Positions 1 to 8,381 are shown, numbered from the stretch's first letter. The stretch: DNA of 22,579 bases from an uncultured Streptococcus sp. (GCA_902461025.1 CABPWC010000013.1:1-22579), one strand, 5' to 3'. Program-made: numbers and translations. Notes: a model not told the origin generated them from the sequence alone.

Positions 1-2624
1 AACCAACCTTTATCATTGTAATGATAGGGATTTCTCTTATTCCTGCTTTATACAACATCATATTTTTATCATCTATGTGGGATCCATATGGGCAATTATC
101 TGAGTTGCCTGTAGCGGTTGTTAATAATGATAAGGAAGCTTCTTACAATGGAACTACAATGACCATTGGAGAAGACATGGTGTCCAATTTAAAGGAAAAT
201 AAATCATTAGATTTTCATTTTGTCAATGAAGAAGAAGGTCAGAAAGGTCTAGAAGACGGTGCTTACTATATGGTAGTAACTTTGCCAAGTGACTTATCTG
301 AAAAAGCAGCTTCTGTTCTAACAGACCACCCGGAACAAATGACCATTAACTATCAAACTTCTAGTGGGCATAGCTTCATCGCAAGTAAGATGAGTGACTC
401 TGCCATGACACAGTTAAAACAGACTGTTTCTGCTAATGTAACCGAAACCTATACGAAAGCTTTATTTCAAAAGATGGGAGATTTAAAATCTGGTTTAACG
501 AAGGCTGCAGATGGCAGTGAACAATTGGCCAACGGTGCTAGTCAGTTAGTTGTTGGAAGTCAGACATTATCTTCAAATCTTGATACTTTAGCCAACTCAA
601 GTTTAACTTTTTCTAATGGCAGTGAACAATTTACAAAAGGGTTGACAACATATGTCACAGGAGTAAACCAACTAAATGTTGGGTTAGGAACATTTAATGA
701 TGGTTTACAGAACTATACAAGTGGAGTTTCACAGGTTGATAGTGGACTTAATCAATTATCTTCAAAAACTCCTGAACTAGTAGATGGTGTCAATCAGCTA
801 AATACAGGAATGAAGACATATGCAGGAGGGGTTTCGCAACTGAATACAGGTCTCAATCAATTTTCAGTTGGTGTCAATGCATATACAAGTGGTGTTGACA
901 AACTATCTGTTGGGACAAATCAATTATCTAGTCAATCAGATTCATTAAGAGATGGTATTACTCAATTAAATAAAGGGATTAAAGAAATTTCTACTCAATT
1001 GAATACGACATCTCAACAGAAAGAAGATATAACCCAGTTAACTACTAGTTTAGATGAGTTGAATAAAGCACTTCAAGCTGTAACTATATCATATAATACT
1101 GAACTTAAAACGACAATATCTAATGACTTAGCAACTATATCTACTCTCGCTCAAACTATTGTAACTAATAGTCAATCAGAACAAGCGAGAACTCTTACCA
1201 ATCTCCAAGCAACAGCAACTTATCAAACTCTCACTGACACTCAGAAAAAAGAATTGACTGAAGCTGTTTCAAATAATTCTAATTCTACGATTGATTCAGC
1301 AAAAGAAATTTTAACATCAGTAGGAAACTTAAAAGTAAGTTTGGAAAGTGTAAACCAACCAGTCTCCAACCTTTCTACTTTACAGACGAAAGCAAATCAA
1401 GTATTGCCTGTGGCTTCAAGTTCTTTGACATCGATGTCAAGTGGATTTACACAGTTGCAAAATGCTGTTGACAATCAGTTGGTTCCTGGAAGTCAATCAA
1501 TTGAAAATGGAGTTAATGAGTATACTAAAGGGTTGGATACTATCTCTTTAGGTGTAAACCAACTAAGTGAAAAGAATACAACTTTAACAACAAGTTTAGA
1601 TCAATTGGTTTCTGGATCAACCAAGTTGACAGAAAAATCTTCAATCTTGACAACTGGTTTGGATTCGCTAGCTGGAAAAACTCCAGAATTAGTAATAGGT
1701 ATTGAAAAACTCTCATTTGGTTCTAGTCAATTAAACAGTAAGAGTTCAGACTTAATTGCAGGTCTTGATAAAATACAGTTAGGTTCTAATCAATTAACAG
1801 ATAAATCAAATCAATTACTTTCAGCTAGCTCTCAATTAGGAAGTGGTGCAGAAAAAATTGCAGACGGTGCTGGGAAATTAGCAGATGGCGGTGTAACTTT
1901 AACTGCTGGTATAGAAAGTTTACAAGTAGGAGCTACAGAGCTAGGAAAAGGATTAAGTAATGCTAGCAATCAACTAAAATCAGCATCAACAGAGTCCAAT
2001 AATGCAGAAATATTATCTGAGCCTTTGAGTCTTTCAAAAACAGATAATGATCAAGTTCCTGTAAATGGAATTGCTATGGCTCCTTATATGATATCAGTCG
2101 CCCTCTTTGTTGCTGCATTATCAACAAATATGATTTTTGCTAAATTACCTTCAGGTCGTCATCCTGAAAGTCGCTGGGCTTGGTTTAAATCACGCTTTGA
2201 AATAAATGGAGTCATTGCTGTGTTAGCAGCTGTCTTAGTCTATGGAGGAGTTCATCTTATAGGTCTAACGGCAAATCATGAAATGAGAACCTTATTCTTA
2301 ATCATTATCGCAAGTTTGACCTTTATGTCCATGGTAACTGCTTTAACGACATGGAATAGTCGTTTAGGTGCTTTCTTCTCTCTTATTTTGTTATTATTGC
2401 AATTAGCATCAAGTGCAGGAACTTATCCACTTGCTTTGACAAATGATTTCTTTAAAGCGGTCAATCCTTGGTTGCCAATGAGTTATTCAGTTTCAGGATT
2501 GAGACAAACAATTTCTATGACAGGGAATATGCATCATCAAGTAATTTTCCTTCTTGTAACGTTAGTTCTATTCATAGGATTAGGTATGCTGGCTTATCAA
2601 CCTAAGAAAATGGACGAAGATTAG
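1..2624 (+). CDS. YhgE/Pip family membrane protein (5'-truncated by window edge)
   Basis: The reading frame is open back to the window edge (first whole codon at base 3, reading PTFIIV before the Met at 21). The true start lies upstream, so the Met at 21 is internal. The visible part has one N-terminal membrane segment ending in a WDPYG-like motif, typical of the family. A long extracytoplasmic region of LxxG-type repeats follows (roughly residues 160-330 and 490-650 counted from base 21), with a non-repeat Ser/Thr/Gln-rich stretch between. The C-terminus has five hydrophobic segments (from about residue 690), as in ABC-2-type membrane domains. The family includes the phage infection protein Pip of Lactococcus and Bacillus YhgE. 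Pip is a surface phage receptor; a transport or secretion role elsewhere is inferred from the ABC-2-like domain. Family assignment is firm, the cellular role is not. The repeats KTPELVxG occur in both halves, suggesting internal duplication. Confidence 0.85.
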   Translation, partial: PTFIIVMIGISLIPALYNIIFLSSMWDPYGQLSELPVAVVNNDKEASYNGTTMTIGEDMVSNLKENKSLDFHFVNEEEGQKGLEDGAYYMVVTLPSDLSEKAASVLTDHPEQMTINYQTSSGHSFIASKMSDSAMTQLKQTVSANVTETYTKALFQKMGDLKSGLTKAADGSEQLANGASQLVVGSQTLSSNLDTLANSSLTFSNGSEQFTKGLTTYVTGVNQLNVGLGTFNDGLQNYTSGVSQVDSGLNQLSSKTPELVDGVNQLNTGMKTYAGGVSQLNTGLNQFSVGVNAYTSGVDKLSVGTNQLSSQSDSLRDGITQLNKGIKEISTQLNTTSQQKEDITQLTTSLDELNKALQAVTISYNTELKTTISNDLATISTLAQTIVTNSQSEQARTLTNLQATATYQTLTDTQKKELTEAVSNNSNSTIDSAKEILTSVGNLKVSLESVNQPVSNLSTLQTKANQVLPVASSSLTSMSSGFTQLQNAVDNQLVPGSQSIENGVNEYTKGLDTISLGVNQLSEKNTTLTTSLDQLVSGSTKLTEKSSILTTGLDSLAGKTPELVIGIEKLSFGSSQLNSKSSDLIAGLDKIQLGSNQLTDKSNQLLSASSQLGSGAEKIADGAGKLADGGVTLTAGIESLQVGATELGKGLSNASNQLKSASTESNNAEILSEPLSLSKTDNDQVPVNGIAMAPYMISVALFVAALSTNMIFAKLPSGRHPESRWAWFKSRFEINGVIAVLAAVLVYGGVHLIGLTANHEMRTLFLIIIASLTFMSMVTALTTWNSRLGAFFSLILLLLQLASSAGTYPLALTNDFFKAVNPWLPMSYSVSGLRQTISMTGNMHHQVIFLLVTLVLFIGLGMLAYQPKKMDED

Positions 2625-2627
2625 ATA

Positions 2628-2643
2628 TGTTTCACGTGAAACA
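2628..2643. promoter_or_regulatory. parS centromere site (perfect 16-bp palindrome)
   Basis: The sequence TGTTTCACGTGAAACA is a perfect palindrome and matches the Bacillus/Streptococcus ParB-binding consensus at every position. It starts three bases after the stop codon of the Pip-like gene and lies before the shared terminator, so it is intergenic. ParB (Spo0J) loads at such sites near oriC, spreads on flanking DNA and recruits SMC for chromosome segregation. Origin-proximal parS sites are established for S. pneumoniae; that this copy is bound is inferred from the exact match. Confidence 0.95.
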
Positions 2644-2695
2644 ATGATATAAACAGATTGATAGAACTATCAACTAAAAATTCATAAAAACAATA

Positions 2696-2726
2696 AAACT
2701 CAGTTGGATTATCCAACTGAGTTTTT
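2696..2726. terminator. Bidirectional Rho-independent terminator
   Basis: A 13-bp perfect stem (2696-2708 with 2712-2724) closes a TTA loop, with T-runs on the + strand and A-rich sequence on the left. It sits between the convergent Pip-like gene and the ABC-F gene and can end both transcripts. Confidence 0.9.
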
Positions 2727-2736
2727 ATCATCTAAT

Positions 2737-4359
2737 TTAATCTTTCCAAAGTTCTTTTACTTTTGCTTGAACTTCAGCATTTTCTAAGAATTCGTCATAG
2801 GTTTCATCAATACGATCAATGACACCATTTTTAGAAAGGACGATGATGTGATTTGCTAATGTTTGAATAAATTCATGGTCATGACTGGCAAAGATAATCG
2901 ATTCTTTGAAGTTTTTTAATCCATCATTCAGACTTGAGATTGATTCCAAGTCTAAGTGATTTGTAGGATCGTCAAGCACAAGGACGTTTGATTTCAAAAG
3001 CATGAGTTTTGAAAGCATCACGCGTACTTTTTCTCCCCCTGACAAGACGTTTACAGGCTTGTTAACTTCGTTTCCAGAGAAGAGCATACGGCCTAGGAAA
3101 CCACGTAGGAAGGTATTATCATCTTCTTCTTTACTCGCAAATTGACGCAACCAGTCGAGGATTGATTCGCTACCAGCAAAATCAGCTGAATTGTCTTTTG
3201 GCAAGTAAGAGCGACTTGTTGTAACTCCCCACTTGACAGTTCCTTCATATTCGATTTCACCCATAATAGCACGGATCAAGGCAGTTGTTTGGATGTCGTT
3301 TTGTCCGATAAGAGCTGTCTTGTCACCTGGACGCAAGATGAAGCTGATGTTGTCAAGAATAGTTTCACCGTCAATCTTTACAGATAGATTTTCTACTGTC
3401 AAGAGGTCATTACCAATTTCACGTTCAGCTTTAAAGCTGATAAATGGGTATTTGCGACTAGAAGGAACGATTTCTTCTAGTTCAATCTTGTCAAGCATTT
3501 TTTTACGTGAAGTTGCTTGTCTTGATTTAGAAGCATTGGCAGAGAAGCGAGCAACGAATTCTTGTAATTGTTTAATTTTTTCTTCTGCCTTAGCATTACG
3601 GTCTGCTAGCAATTTAGCAGCAAGCTCAGATGACTCCTTCCAGAAGTCGTAGTTTCCGACATAGAGCTTGATTTTACCAAAGTCCAGGTCGGCCATGTGA
3701 GTACATACTTTGTTCAAGAAGTGACGGTCATGGGACACGACAATAACAGTGTTATCAAAGTCAATCAAGAAATCTTCTAACCAGGTGATAGATTGGATAT
3801 CAAGACCGTTGGTTGGCTCGTCCAAAAGAAGGACATCTGGTTTACCAAATAGGGCTTTAGCAAGGAGAACTTTCACCTTGTCCCCGTTTGCAAGTTCGCT
3901 CATATTTTGGTAATGAAGTTCTTCTGGAATATTCAGATTTTGTAAGAGTTGAGAAGCTTCACTCTCAGCTTCCCAACCACCTAGTTCAGCAAATTCTCCT
4001 TCAAGTTCAGCTGCACGAACACCATCTTCATCTGAAAAATCTTCCTTCATGTAGATAGCATCTTTTTCTTTCATGATGCTATACAGCTTTTCATTACCCA
4101 TGATAACGACATCAATAGCACGCTCGTCTTCATAGTCAAAGTGATTTTGACGAAGTACAGAAAGACGTTCGTCTGGTCCAAGAGAGATATGACCAGTCGT
4201 TGGTTCAATATCCCCTGCTAAGATTTTTAAAAAAGTTGATTTTCCAGCACCATTGGCACCAATCAAACCATAGGTATTTCCTTCTGTAAATTTGATGTTG
4301 ACATCATCAAAAAGTTTACGATCACTAAAACGTAGTGAAACATCAGATACTGTTAGCAA
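2737..4359 (-). CDS. ABC-F family ATP-binding protein, YkpA/YbiT type
   Basis: A soluble 540-residue protein with two ABC nucleotide-binding domains and no membrane domain, the usual length for the YkpA/YbiT branch of ABC-F. Characterised ABC-F members act on the ribosome, not in transport. NBD1 has a good Walker A (GANGAGKST, residues 34-42), a divergent signature (SELANGD near 155) and a Walker B ending LDEPTNGLD. A Lys/Arg-rich helical linker (about 245-315) joins the domains. NBD2 is degenerate: Walker A reads GQNDIQTT, lacking the conserved Gly and Lys, and Walker B ends LDDPTNHLD with Asp for the catalytic Glu, although its signature LSGGE is intact. NBD2 may thus bind or hydrolyse ATP poorly. 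The start is a TTG at 4359-4357, seven bases after an AGGAG ribosome-binding site; no better ATG is nearby. It is monocistronic and convergent with the upstream Pip-like gene. The specific ribosomal role is unknown. Confidence 0.9.
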   Translation of the reverse strand: MLTVSDVSLRFSDRKLFDDVNIKFTEGNTYGLIGANGAGKSTFLKILAGDIEPTTGHISLGPDERLSVLRQNHFDYEDERAIDVVIMGNEKLYSIMKEKDAIYMKEDFSDEDGVRAAELEGEFAELGGWEAESEASQLLQNLNIPEELHYQNMSELANGDKVKVLLAKALFGKPDVLLLDEPTNGLDIQSITWLEDFLIDFDNTVIVVSHDRHFLNKVCTHMADLDFGKIKLYVGNYDFWKESSELAAKLLADRNAKAEEKIKQLQEFVARFSANASKSRQATSRKKMLDKIELEEIVPSSRKYPFISFKAEREIGNDLLTVENLSVKIDGETILDNISFILRPGDKTALIGQNDIQTTALIRAIMGEIEYEGTVKWGVTTSRSYLPKDNSADFAGSESILDWLRQFASKEEDDNTFLRGFLGRMLFSGNEVNKPVNVLSGGEKVRVMLSKLMLLKSNVLVLDDPTNHLDLESISSLNDGLKNFKESIIFASHDHEFIQTLANHIIVLSKNGVIDRIDETYDEFLENAEVQAKVKELWKD

Positions 4360-4389
4360 AGTTTTTCTCCTATTATATGTAATACTCTA

Positions 4390-4418
4390 ATTCTACTAGA
4401 AAATCACTAAATATTCAA
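4390..4418 (-). promoter_or_regulatory. Candidate sigma-A promoter of the ABC-F gene
   Basis: On the minus strand TTGAAT (4418-4413) and TAGAAT (4395-4390) are separated by 17 bases, placing the start about 25 bases before the TTG codon. An alternative -35, a perfect TTGACA at 4433-4428, has no good -10 at the right distance. Confidence 0.5.
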
Positions 4419-4436
4419 ATTTTTATTTGTCAATTC

Positions 4437-4466
4437 TTTGTAAAGAAAGTTTACAAATGATTTACA
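4437..4466 (-). promoter_or_regulatory. WalR/VicR-type box upstream of the ABC-F gene
   Basis: On the minus strand TGTAAA (4466-4461), five bases, then TGTAAA (4455-4450) is an exact match to the WalR/VicR/PhoP-type consensus TGTWAH-N5-TGTWAH. The downstream half-site also takes part in a perfect 8-bp inverted repeat (4437-4444 with 4450-4457). The site lies upstream of both candidate -35 elements of the ABC-F gene and about 70 bases upstream of the trpS -10. Binding is inferred from sequence only. Confidence 0.5.
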
Positions 4467-4529
4467 GTTGAAAGGGGTAACAAGTCTATTGTTTGAATAA
4501 AAAAATTATCTGTCTTTTTATTAAAAAAA

Positions 4530-4538
4530 TGCTATAAT
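4530..4538 (+). promoter_or_regulatory. trpS promoter, extended -10
   Basis: TGCTATAAT gives a consensus -10 (4533-4538) with a TGN extension; no good -35 is present, as is common with extended -10 promoters. The predicted leader is under 30 bases, leaving no room for a T-box riboswitch. Confidence 0.75.
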
Positions 4539-4566
4539 TGAAAGGACCATATCAAAGGAGAATAAG

Positions 4567-5592
4567 ATGAGTAAACCCATTATTTTAACAGGAGATCGTC
4601 CAACGGGGAAATTACATATTGGGCACTACGTTGGAAGCTTAAAAAATCGTGTCTTACTACAGGAAGAAAATAAATATGACATGTTTGTCTTTTTAGCTGA
4701 TCAACAAGCCTTAACTGACCATGCAAAAGATCCTCAAACAATAGTAGAGTCTATTGGGAATGTTGCTTTGGACTATCTTGCAGTGGGGTTAGATCCTAAT
4801 AAATCAACGATTTTCATCCAAAGTCAGATACCAGAATTGGCAGAACTTTCCATGTATTACATGAATTTGGTTTCTTTGGCCCGTTTGGAACGAAACCCAA
4901 CTGTCAAAACAGAAATTGCTCAGAAAGGTTTTGGAGAAAGTATCCCAACAGGATTTTTGGTTTATCCAGTTGCGCAAGCTGCGGATATTACAGCATTTAA
5001 GGCTAACTTGGTTCCAGTAGGGAATGACCAAAAGCCGATGATTGAACAAACACGTGAAATTGTTCGTTCTTTTAACCATGCCTACAATTGTGATGTTTTA
5101 GTGGAGCCAGAAGGAATTTATCCTGAGCATGAAGGTGCAGGACGTTTGCCAGGTTTAGATGGTAATGCCAAAATGTCGAAATCACTTAATAATGGTATTT
5201 ACCTAGCTGACGATGCGGATACTTTACGCAAAAAAGTGATGAGTATGTATACTGATCCAGATCATATTCGTGTTGAGGATCCAGGTAAGATTGAAGGTAA
5301 TATGGTTTTCCATTACTTAGATGTTTTTGGTCGCCCAGAGGATGCACAAGAAATTGCTGAAATGAAAGAGCATTACCAACGTGGAGGTCTTGGTGATGTT
5401 AAGACCAAGCGTTATCTCCTTGAAATCCTAGAACGTGAACTTGGCCCAATTCGTGAACGTCGTATTGAATTTGCTAAAGATATGGGTGAAGTCTATAACA
5501 TGCTTCAAAAAGGCAGTGAAAAAGCTCGAGAAGTTGCTGGTCAAACACTCTCTGAGGTCAAAACAGCAATGGGTCTAAATTACTTTCATTAA
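4567..5592 (+). CDS. trpS: Tryptophanyl-tRNA synthetase
   Basis: Charges tRNA-Trp with tryptophan at the expense of ATP in the cytoplasm. It is a class I synthetase of 341 residues with the two signature motifs visible: HIGH at residues 17-20 and KMSKS at 202-206. The N-terminus reads GDRPTGKLHIGH, unlike the SGxQPTGxxHLGN form of the E. coli and B. subtilis enzymes and closer to the TrpRS-II branch; that comparison is from memory. An AAAGGAG ribosome-binding site ends six bases before the ATG. The gene is monocistronic, with its own promoter and terminator, divergent from the ABC-F gene. No sign of damage. Identity is certain, clade placement less so. Confidence 0.97.
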   Translation: MSKPIILTGDRPTGKLHIGHYVGSLKNRVLLQEENKYDMFVFLADQQALTDHAKDPQTIVESIGNVALDYLAVGLDPNKSTIFIQSQIPELAELSMYYMNLVSLARLERNPTVKTEIAQKGFGESIPTGFLVYPVAQAADITAFKANLVPVGNDQKPMIEQTREIVRSFNHAYNCDVLVEPEGIYPEHEGAGRLPGLDGNAKMSKSLNNGIYLADDADTLRKKVMSMYTDPDHIRVEDPGKIEGNMVFHYLDVFGRPEDAQEIAEMKEHYQRGGLGDVKTKRYLLEILERELGPIRERRIEFAKDMGEVYNMLQKGSEKAREVAGQTLSEVKTAMGLNYFH

Positions 5593-5612
5593 TAGATAAA
5601 AGGTGAGCTATA

Positions 5613-5651
5613 AAACTATCTCTTTCTTAAAATTAGAGGGATAGTTTTTTT
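5613..5651 (+). terminator. trpS terminator
   Basis: An 11-bp stem with one G-T pair (5613-5623 with 5637-5647) is followed by a T-run to 5651, 20 bases after the trpS stop codon. Confidence 0.85.
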
Positions 5652-5673
5652 ATTTGTTCTCTTATAAATTTAA

Positions 5674-5701
5674 TTGACAAATTTTCATAGAATGGTATGA
5701 T
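5674..5701 (+). promoter_or_regulatory. guaB promoter
   Basis: Consensus TTGACA at 5674-5679, a 16-base spacer and TATGAT at 5696-5701, with TGG just before the -10 (extended form). It is the best-matched promoter in the window, as expected for a highly expressed gene. The leader is about 48 bases and shows no obvious riboswitch. Confidence 0.85.
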
Positions 5702-5755
5702 AGATACAATACAAAAAGCGTTTAGCTCAATAAAGAAAGAAAAGAGGAAACTTCA

Positions 5756-7234
5756 ATGTCTAATTGGGACACTAAATTTTTGAAAAAAGGTTTTACCTTT
5801 GATGATGTATTGCTAATTCCAGCAGAGAGTCATGTGTTGCCTAATGATGCGGATTTAACAACAAAATTAGCAGATAATTTGACTTTAAATATCCCAATTA
5901 TTACAGCTGCAATGGATACTGTAACAGAAAGCCAAATGGCAATTGCAATCGCGCGTGCAGGTGGGCTTGGAGTTATCCATAAAAACATGTCTATTGAGCA
6001 ACAAGCTGACGAAGTTCGCAAGGTAAAACGTTCTGAGAATGGTGTTATTATCGATCCATTCTTCTTGACTCCAGAACATACAATCGCTGAAGCAGATGAG
6101 CTAATGGGTCGCTATCGTATCAGTGGTGTGCCTGTAGTTGAAACTCTTGAAAACCGCAAGTTAATTGGTATTTTGACTAACCGAGACCTTCGTTTTATTT
6201 CCGACTATAACCAACCAATTTCAAAACACATGACTAGTGAAAACTTGGTTACTGCACCGGTTGGTACAGATTTAAAAACAGCGGAGAGTATTCTACAAGA
6301 ACACCGCATTGAAAAACTTCCTTTGGTTGACGAAGAAGGTCGCCTTTCTGGTTTGATTACTATTAAAGATATTGAAAAAGTGATTGAGTTTCCAAATGCA
6401 GCTAAAGATGAATTTGGTCGTCTTCTAGTTGCAGGTGCGGTAGGTGTTACTTCTGACACCTTTGAACGCGCTGAAGCCCTCTTTGAAGCAGGAGCAGATG
6501 CGATTGTCATCGATACAGCACACGGACATTCTGCAGGAGTTCTCCGCAAAATCGCTGAAATCCGTGCACACTTCCCAGACCGTACATTGATTGCCGGAAA
6601 TATCGCTACTGCTGAAGGAGCACGTGCCCTTTATGACGCAGGAGTTGATGTTGTTAAAGTTGGTATTGGTCCAGGTTCAATCTGTACAACTCGTGTGATT
6701 GCAGGTGTTGGTGTTCCACAAGTTACAGCAATTTACGATGCTGCAGCAGTTGCGCGTGAATATGGTAAAACGATTATTGCCGACGGTGGAATCAAGTATT
6801 CTGGAGATATTGTTAAAGCCCTTGCTGCTGGTGGAAATGCAGTAATGCTTGGATCAATGTTTGCAGGAACAGATGAAGCTCCAGGTGAAACTGAAATCTT
6901 CCAAGGACGTAAGTTCAAGACTTACCGTGGTATGGGTTCAATTGCTGCTATGAAGAAGGGGTCAAGCGACCGTTACTTCCAAGGTTCAGTTAATGAAGCA
7001 AACAAACTGGTTCCAGAAGGAATTGAAGGTCGTGTTGCTTATAAAGGTGCAGCGGCTGACATCGTCTTCCAAATGATTGGTGGTATTCGTTCTGGTATGG
7101 GTTACTGTGGTGCTGCGAATCTTAAAGAATTGCATGATAATGCTCAGTTTATCGAAATGTCTGGTGCAGGTCTAAAAGAAAGTCATCCGCATGATGTGCA
7201 AATTACTAACGAAGCACCAAATTACTCAATGTAA
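5756..7234 (+). CDS. guaB: Inosine-5'-monophosphate dehydrogenase
   Basis: Oxidises IMP to XMP with NAD+, the committed step of guanine nucleotide synthesis; active as a cytoplasmic tetramer. The 492-residue protein is full length: a (beta/alpha)8 barrel interrupted by a pair of CBS domains (about residues 90-200). The catalytic loop is GPGSICTTR with the nucleophile Cys310, the same number as in the S. pyogenes enzyme, and the mobile flap carries the catalytic Arg406-Tyr407 pair within DRYFQG. The ATG follows an AGAGG ribosome-binding site. Codon use is biased towards preferred codons. The gene is monocistronic, with its own promoter and terminator. Confidence 0.98.
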   Translation: MSNWDTKFLKKGFTFDDVLLIPAESHVLPNDADLTTKLADNLTLNIPIITAAMDTVTESQMAIAIARAGGLGVIHKNMSIEQQADEVRKVKRSENGVIIDPFFLTPEHTIAEADELMGRYRISGVPVVETLENRKLIGILTNRDLRFISDYNQPISKHMTSENLVTAPVGTDLKTAESILQEHRIEKLPLVDEEGRLSGLITIKDIEKVIEFPNAAKDEFGRLLVAGAVGVTSDTFERAEALFEAGADAIVIDTAHGHSAGVLRKIAEIRAHFPDRTLIAGNIATAEGARALYDAGVDVVKVGIGPGSICTTRVIAGVGVPQVTAIYDAAAVAREYGKTIIADGGIKYSGDIVKALAAGGNAVMLGSMFAGTDEAPGETEIFQGRKFKTYRGMGSIAAMKKGSSDRYFQGSVNEANKLVPEGIEGRVAYKGAAADIVFQMIGGIRSGMGYCGAANLKELHDNAQFIEMSGAGLKESHPHDVQITNEAPNYSM

Positions 7235-7237
7235 TTA

Positions 7238-7268
7238 AAAAAAGCTCCTGTTAAACAGGAGCTTTTTT
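7238..7268. terminator. Terminator between convergent guaB and recF
   Basis: A 13-bp stem (7238-7250 with 7256-7268), GC-rich near the loop, with flanking A and T runs. The symmetry lets it serve guaB on the + strand and recF on the - strand. Confidence 0.9.
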
Positions 7269-7289
7269 GTTTTAACATGCATGTAAAGT

Positions 7290-8381
7290 TTAGTTTACAG
7301 ATAGTTGACCATCATTTACTGTAAAGACGCTTAGGTTATCAGGCAAGTTTTGAAGGTGGTCTAAACTTGTAGTTGTTATAAAGGTTTGAATGTTATGAGA
7401 GATAGTCTCTAATAATTTAAGTTGACGATTATTGTCAAGTTCACTCATAACATCGTCAAGTAAAAGAATGGGAGATTCCTTGGTAATGCTTTCCATCAAC
7501 TCGATTTCAGCAAGTTTGATGGAAAGAACGAGGCTACGATGCTGTCCTTGACTGCCAAAACTTGCTTCTATACCGTTGATTAAGAAAACCATATCATCTC
7601 GATGAGGACCAACTCCCGTGTTCTTTTTAAATAAATCTCTAGATTTACTCTTTTGAAGTTCCATATAAAAAGAATCAGCTAAATGTTCTTTGTCAACAAA
7701 GTTTACAGAAGGTTGATAGCGTATTGACAGTTCTTCTAATTGGTCTGAAATGTCAAAATGTTTCTTTTGACCAAAGAAATCCATTTTCTGTATAAAGTCA
7801 GCCCTGTGAATCATTACACGACATCCATATTCAACAAGTTGATCATCAAGAACGGATAAAAATGTTTCATCAATGTTTTGTGTAGTTTTTAGATAGGTAT
7901 TTCTCTGTTTAAGAATATGGTTATAGCTTGACAAGTCTGACAAGTAAATCGGTTTGATCTGTCCCAACTCCATGTCAATGAATTTACGTCGAATGGCTGG
8001 CGCACCTTTGACAAGTTGTAAATCTTCTGGAGCAAATAAGACAACATTCATATGTCCAATATAATCAGAAAGACGAGCTTGTTTTAAATGATTCACTTTA
8101 GTAATACGACCTTTTTGTGTTAAGTCGATTTCAAGTGGTATAGTTGCTGTTTTCTTCTGCAACAGACCGGAAACTTGTAGTTGTTCTTCTTCAAACTGAA
8201 TTAAATTTTTGTCTGTCTTTGTTCGATGACTTCTTGTTAAGGCTAAAAAGTAAATACTTTCAAGAAGATTCGTTTTCCCTTGGGCGTTTCGGCCAACAAA
8301 TACATTTAATTTTGGGTTAAAATCAACTTCAATATTATGATAGTTACGAAATTGTTTAATGGATAAGTTTTTCAACCACAT
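7290..8381 (-). CDS. recF: DNA replication and repair protein RecF
   Basis: An SMC-like ATPase that helps load RecA (with RecO and RecR) at gapped DNA. Its 363 residues are the family's usual length. Walker A is GRNAQGKT (residues 30-37), the ABC-type signature region is SFGSQGQHRS (about 274-283) and Walker B is ILLLDDVMSELD (about 305-316). The ATG lies two bases beyond the stop codon of the upstream S4-domain gene, and its ribosome-binding site (AGGTAG) is inside that gene's last codons, indicating translational coupling. The S4-recF pair is known from many Firmicutes, usually next to dnaA-dnaN; here it sits apart, between guaB and the M16 genes, as I recall for other streptococci. Confidence 0.97.
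   Translation of the reverse strand: MWLKNLSIKQFRNYHNIEVDFNPKLNVFVGRNAQGKTNLLESIYFLALTRSHRTKTDKNLIQFEEEQLQVSGLLQKKTATIPLEIDLTQKGRITKVNHLKQARLSDYIGHMNVVLFAPEDLQLVKGAPAIRRKFIDMELGQIKPIYLSDLSSYNHILKQRNTYLKTTQNIDETFLSVLDDQLVEYGCRVMIHRADFIQKMDFFGQKKHFDISDQLEELSIRYQPSVNFVDKEHLADSFYMELQKSKSRDLFKKNTGVGPHRDDMVFLINGIEASFGSQGQHRSLVLSIKLAEIELMESITKESPILLLDDVMSELDNNRQLKLLETISHNIQTFITTTSLDHLQNLPDNLSVFTVNDGQLSVN

Noticed and set aside
2423..2431. DnaA-box-like TTATCCACT
   Set aside because: A single one-mismatch copy inside a coding region with no cluster nearby; the origin itself is not in the window.
3233..3652. 139-codon open frame antisense to the ABC-F gene
   Set aside because: It mirrors the coding strand, has no ribosome-binding site and no recognisable domain.
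4380..4566. Possible T-box riboswitch before trpS
   Set aside because: The promoter leaves a leader under 30 bases and no T-box consensus is present.
7275..7299. 10-bp palindrome ACATGCATGT and the inverted repeat TGTAAA/TTTACA at the end of recF
   Set aside because: The half-sites are inverted, not the direct repeat of WalR boxes, and lie at the 3' end of recF after a terminator; no role can be supported.
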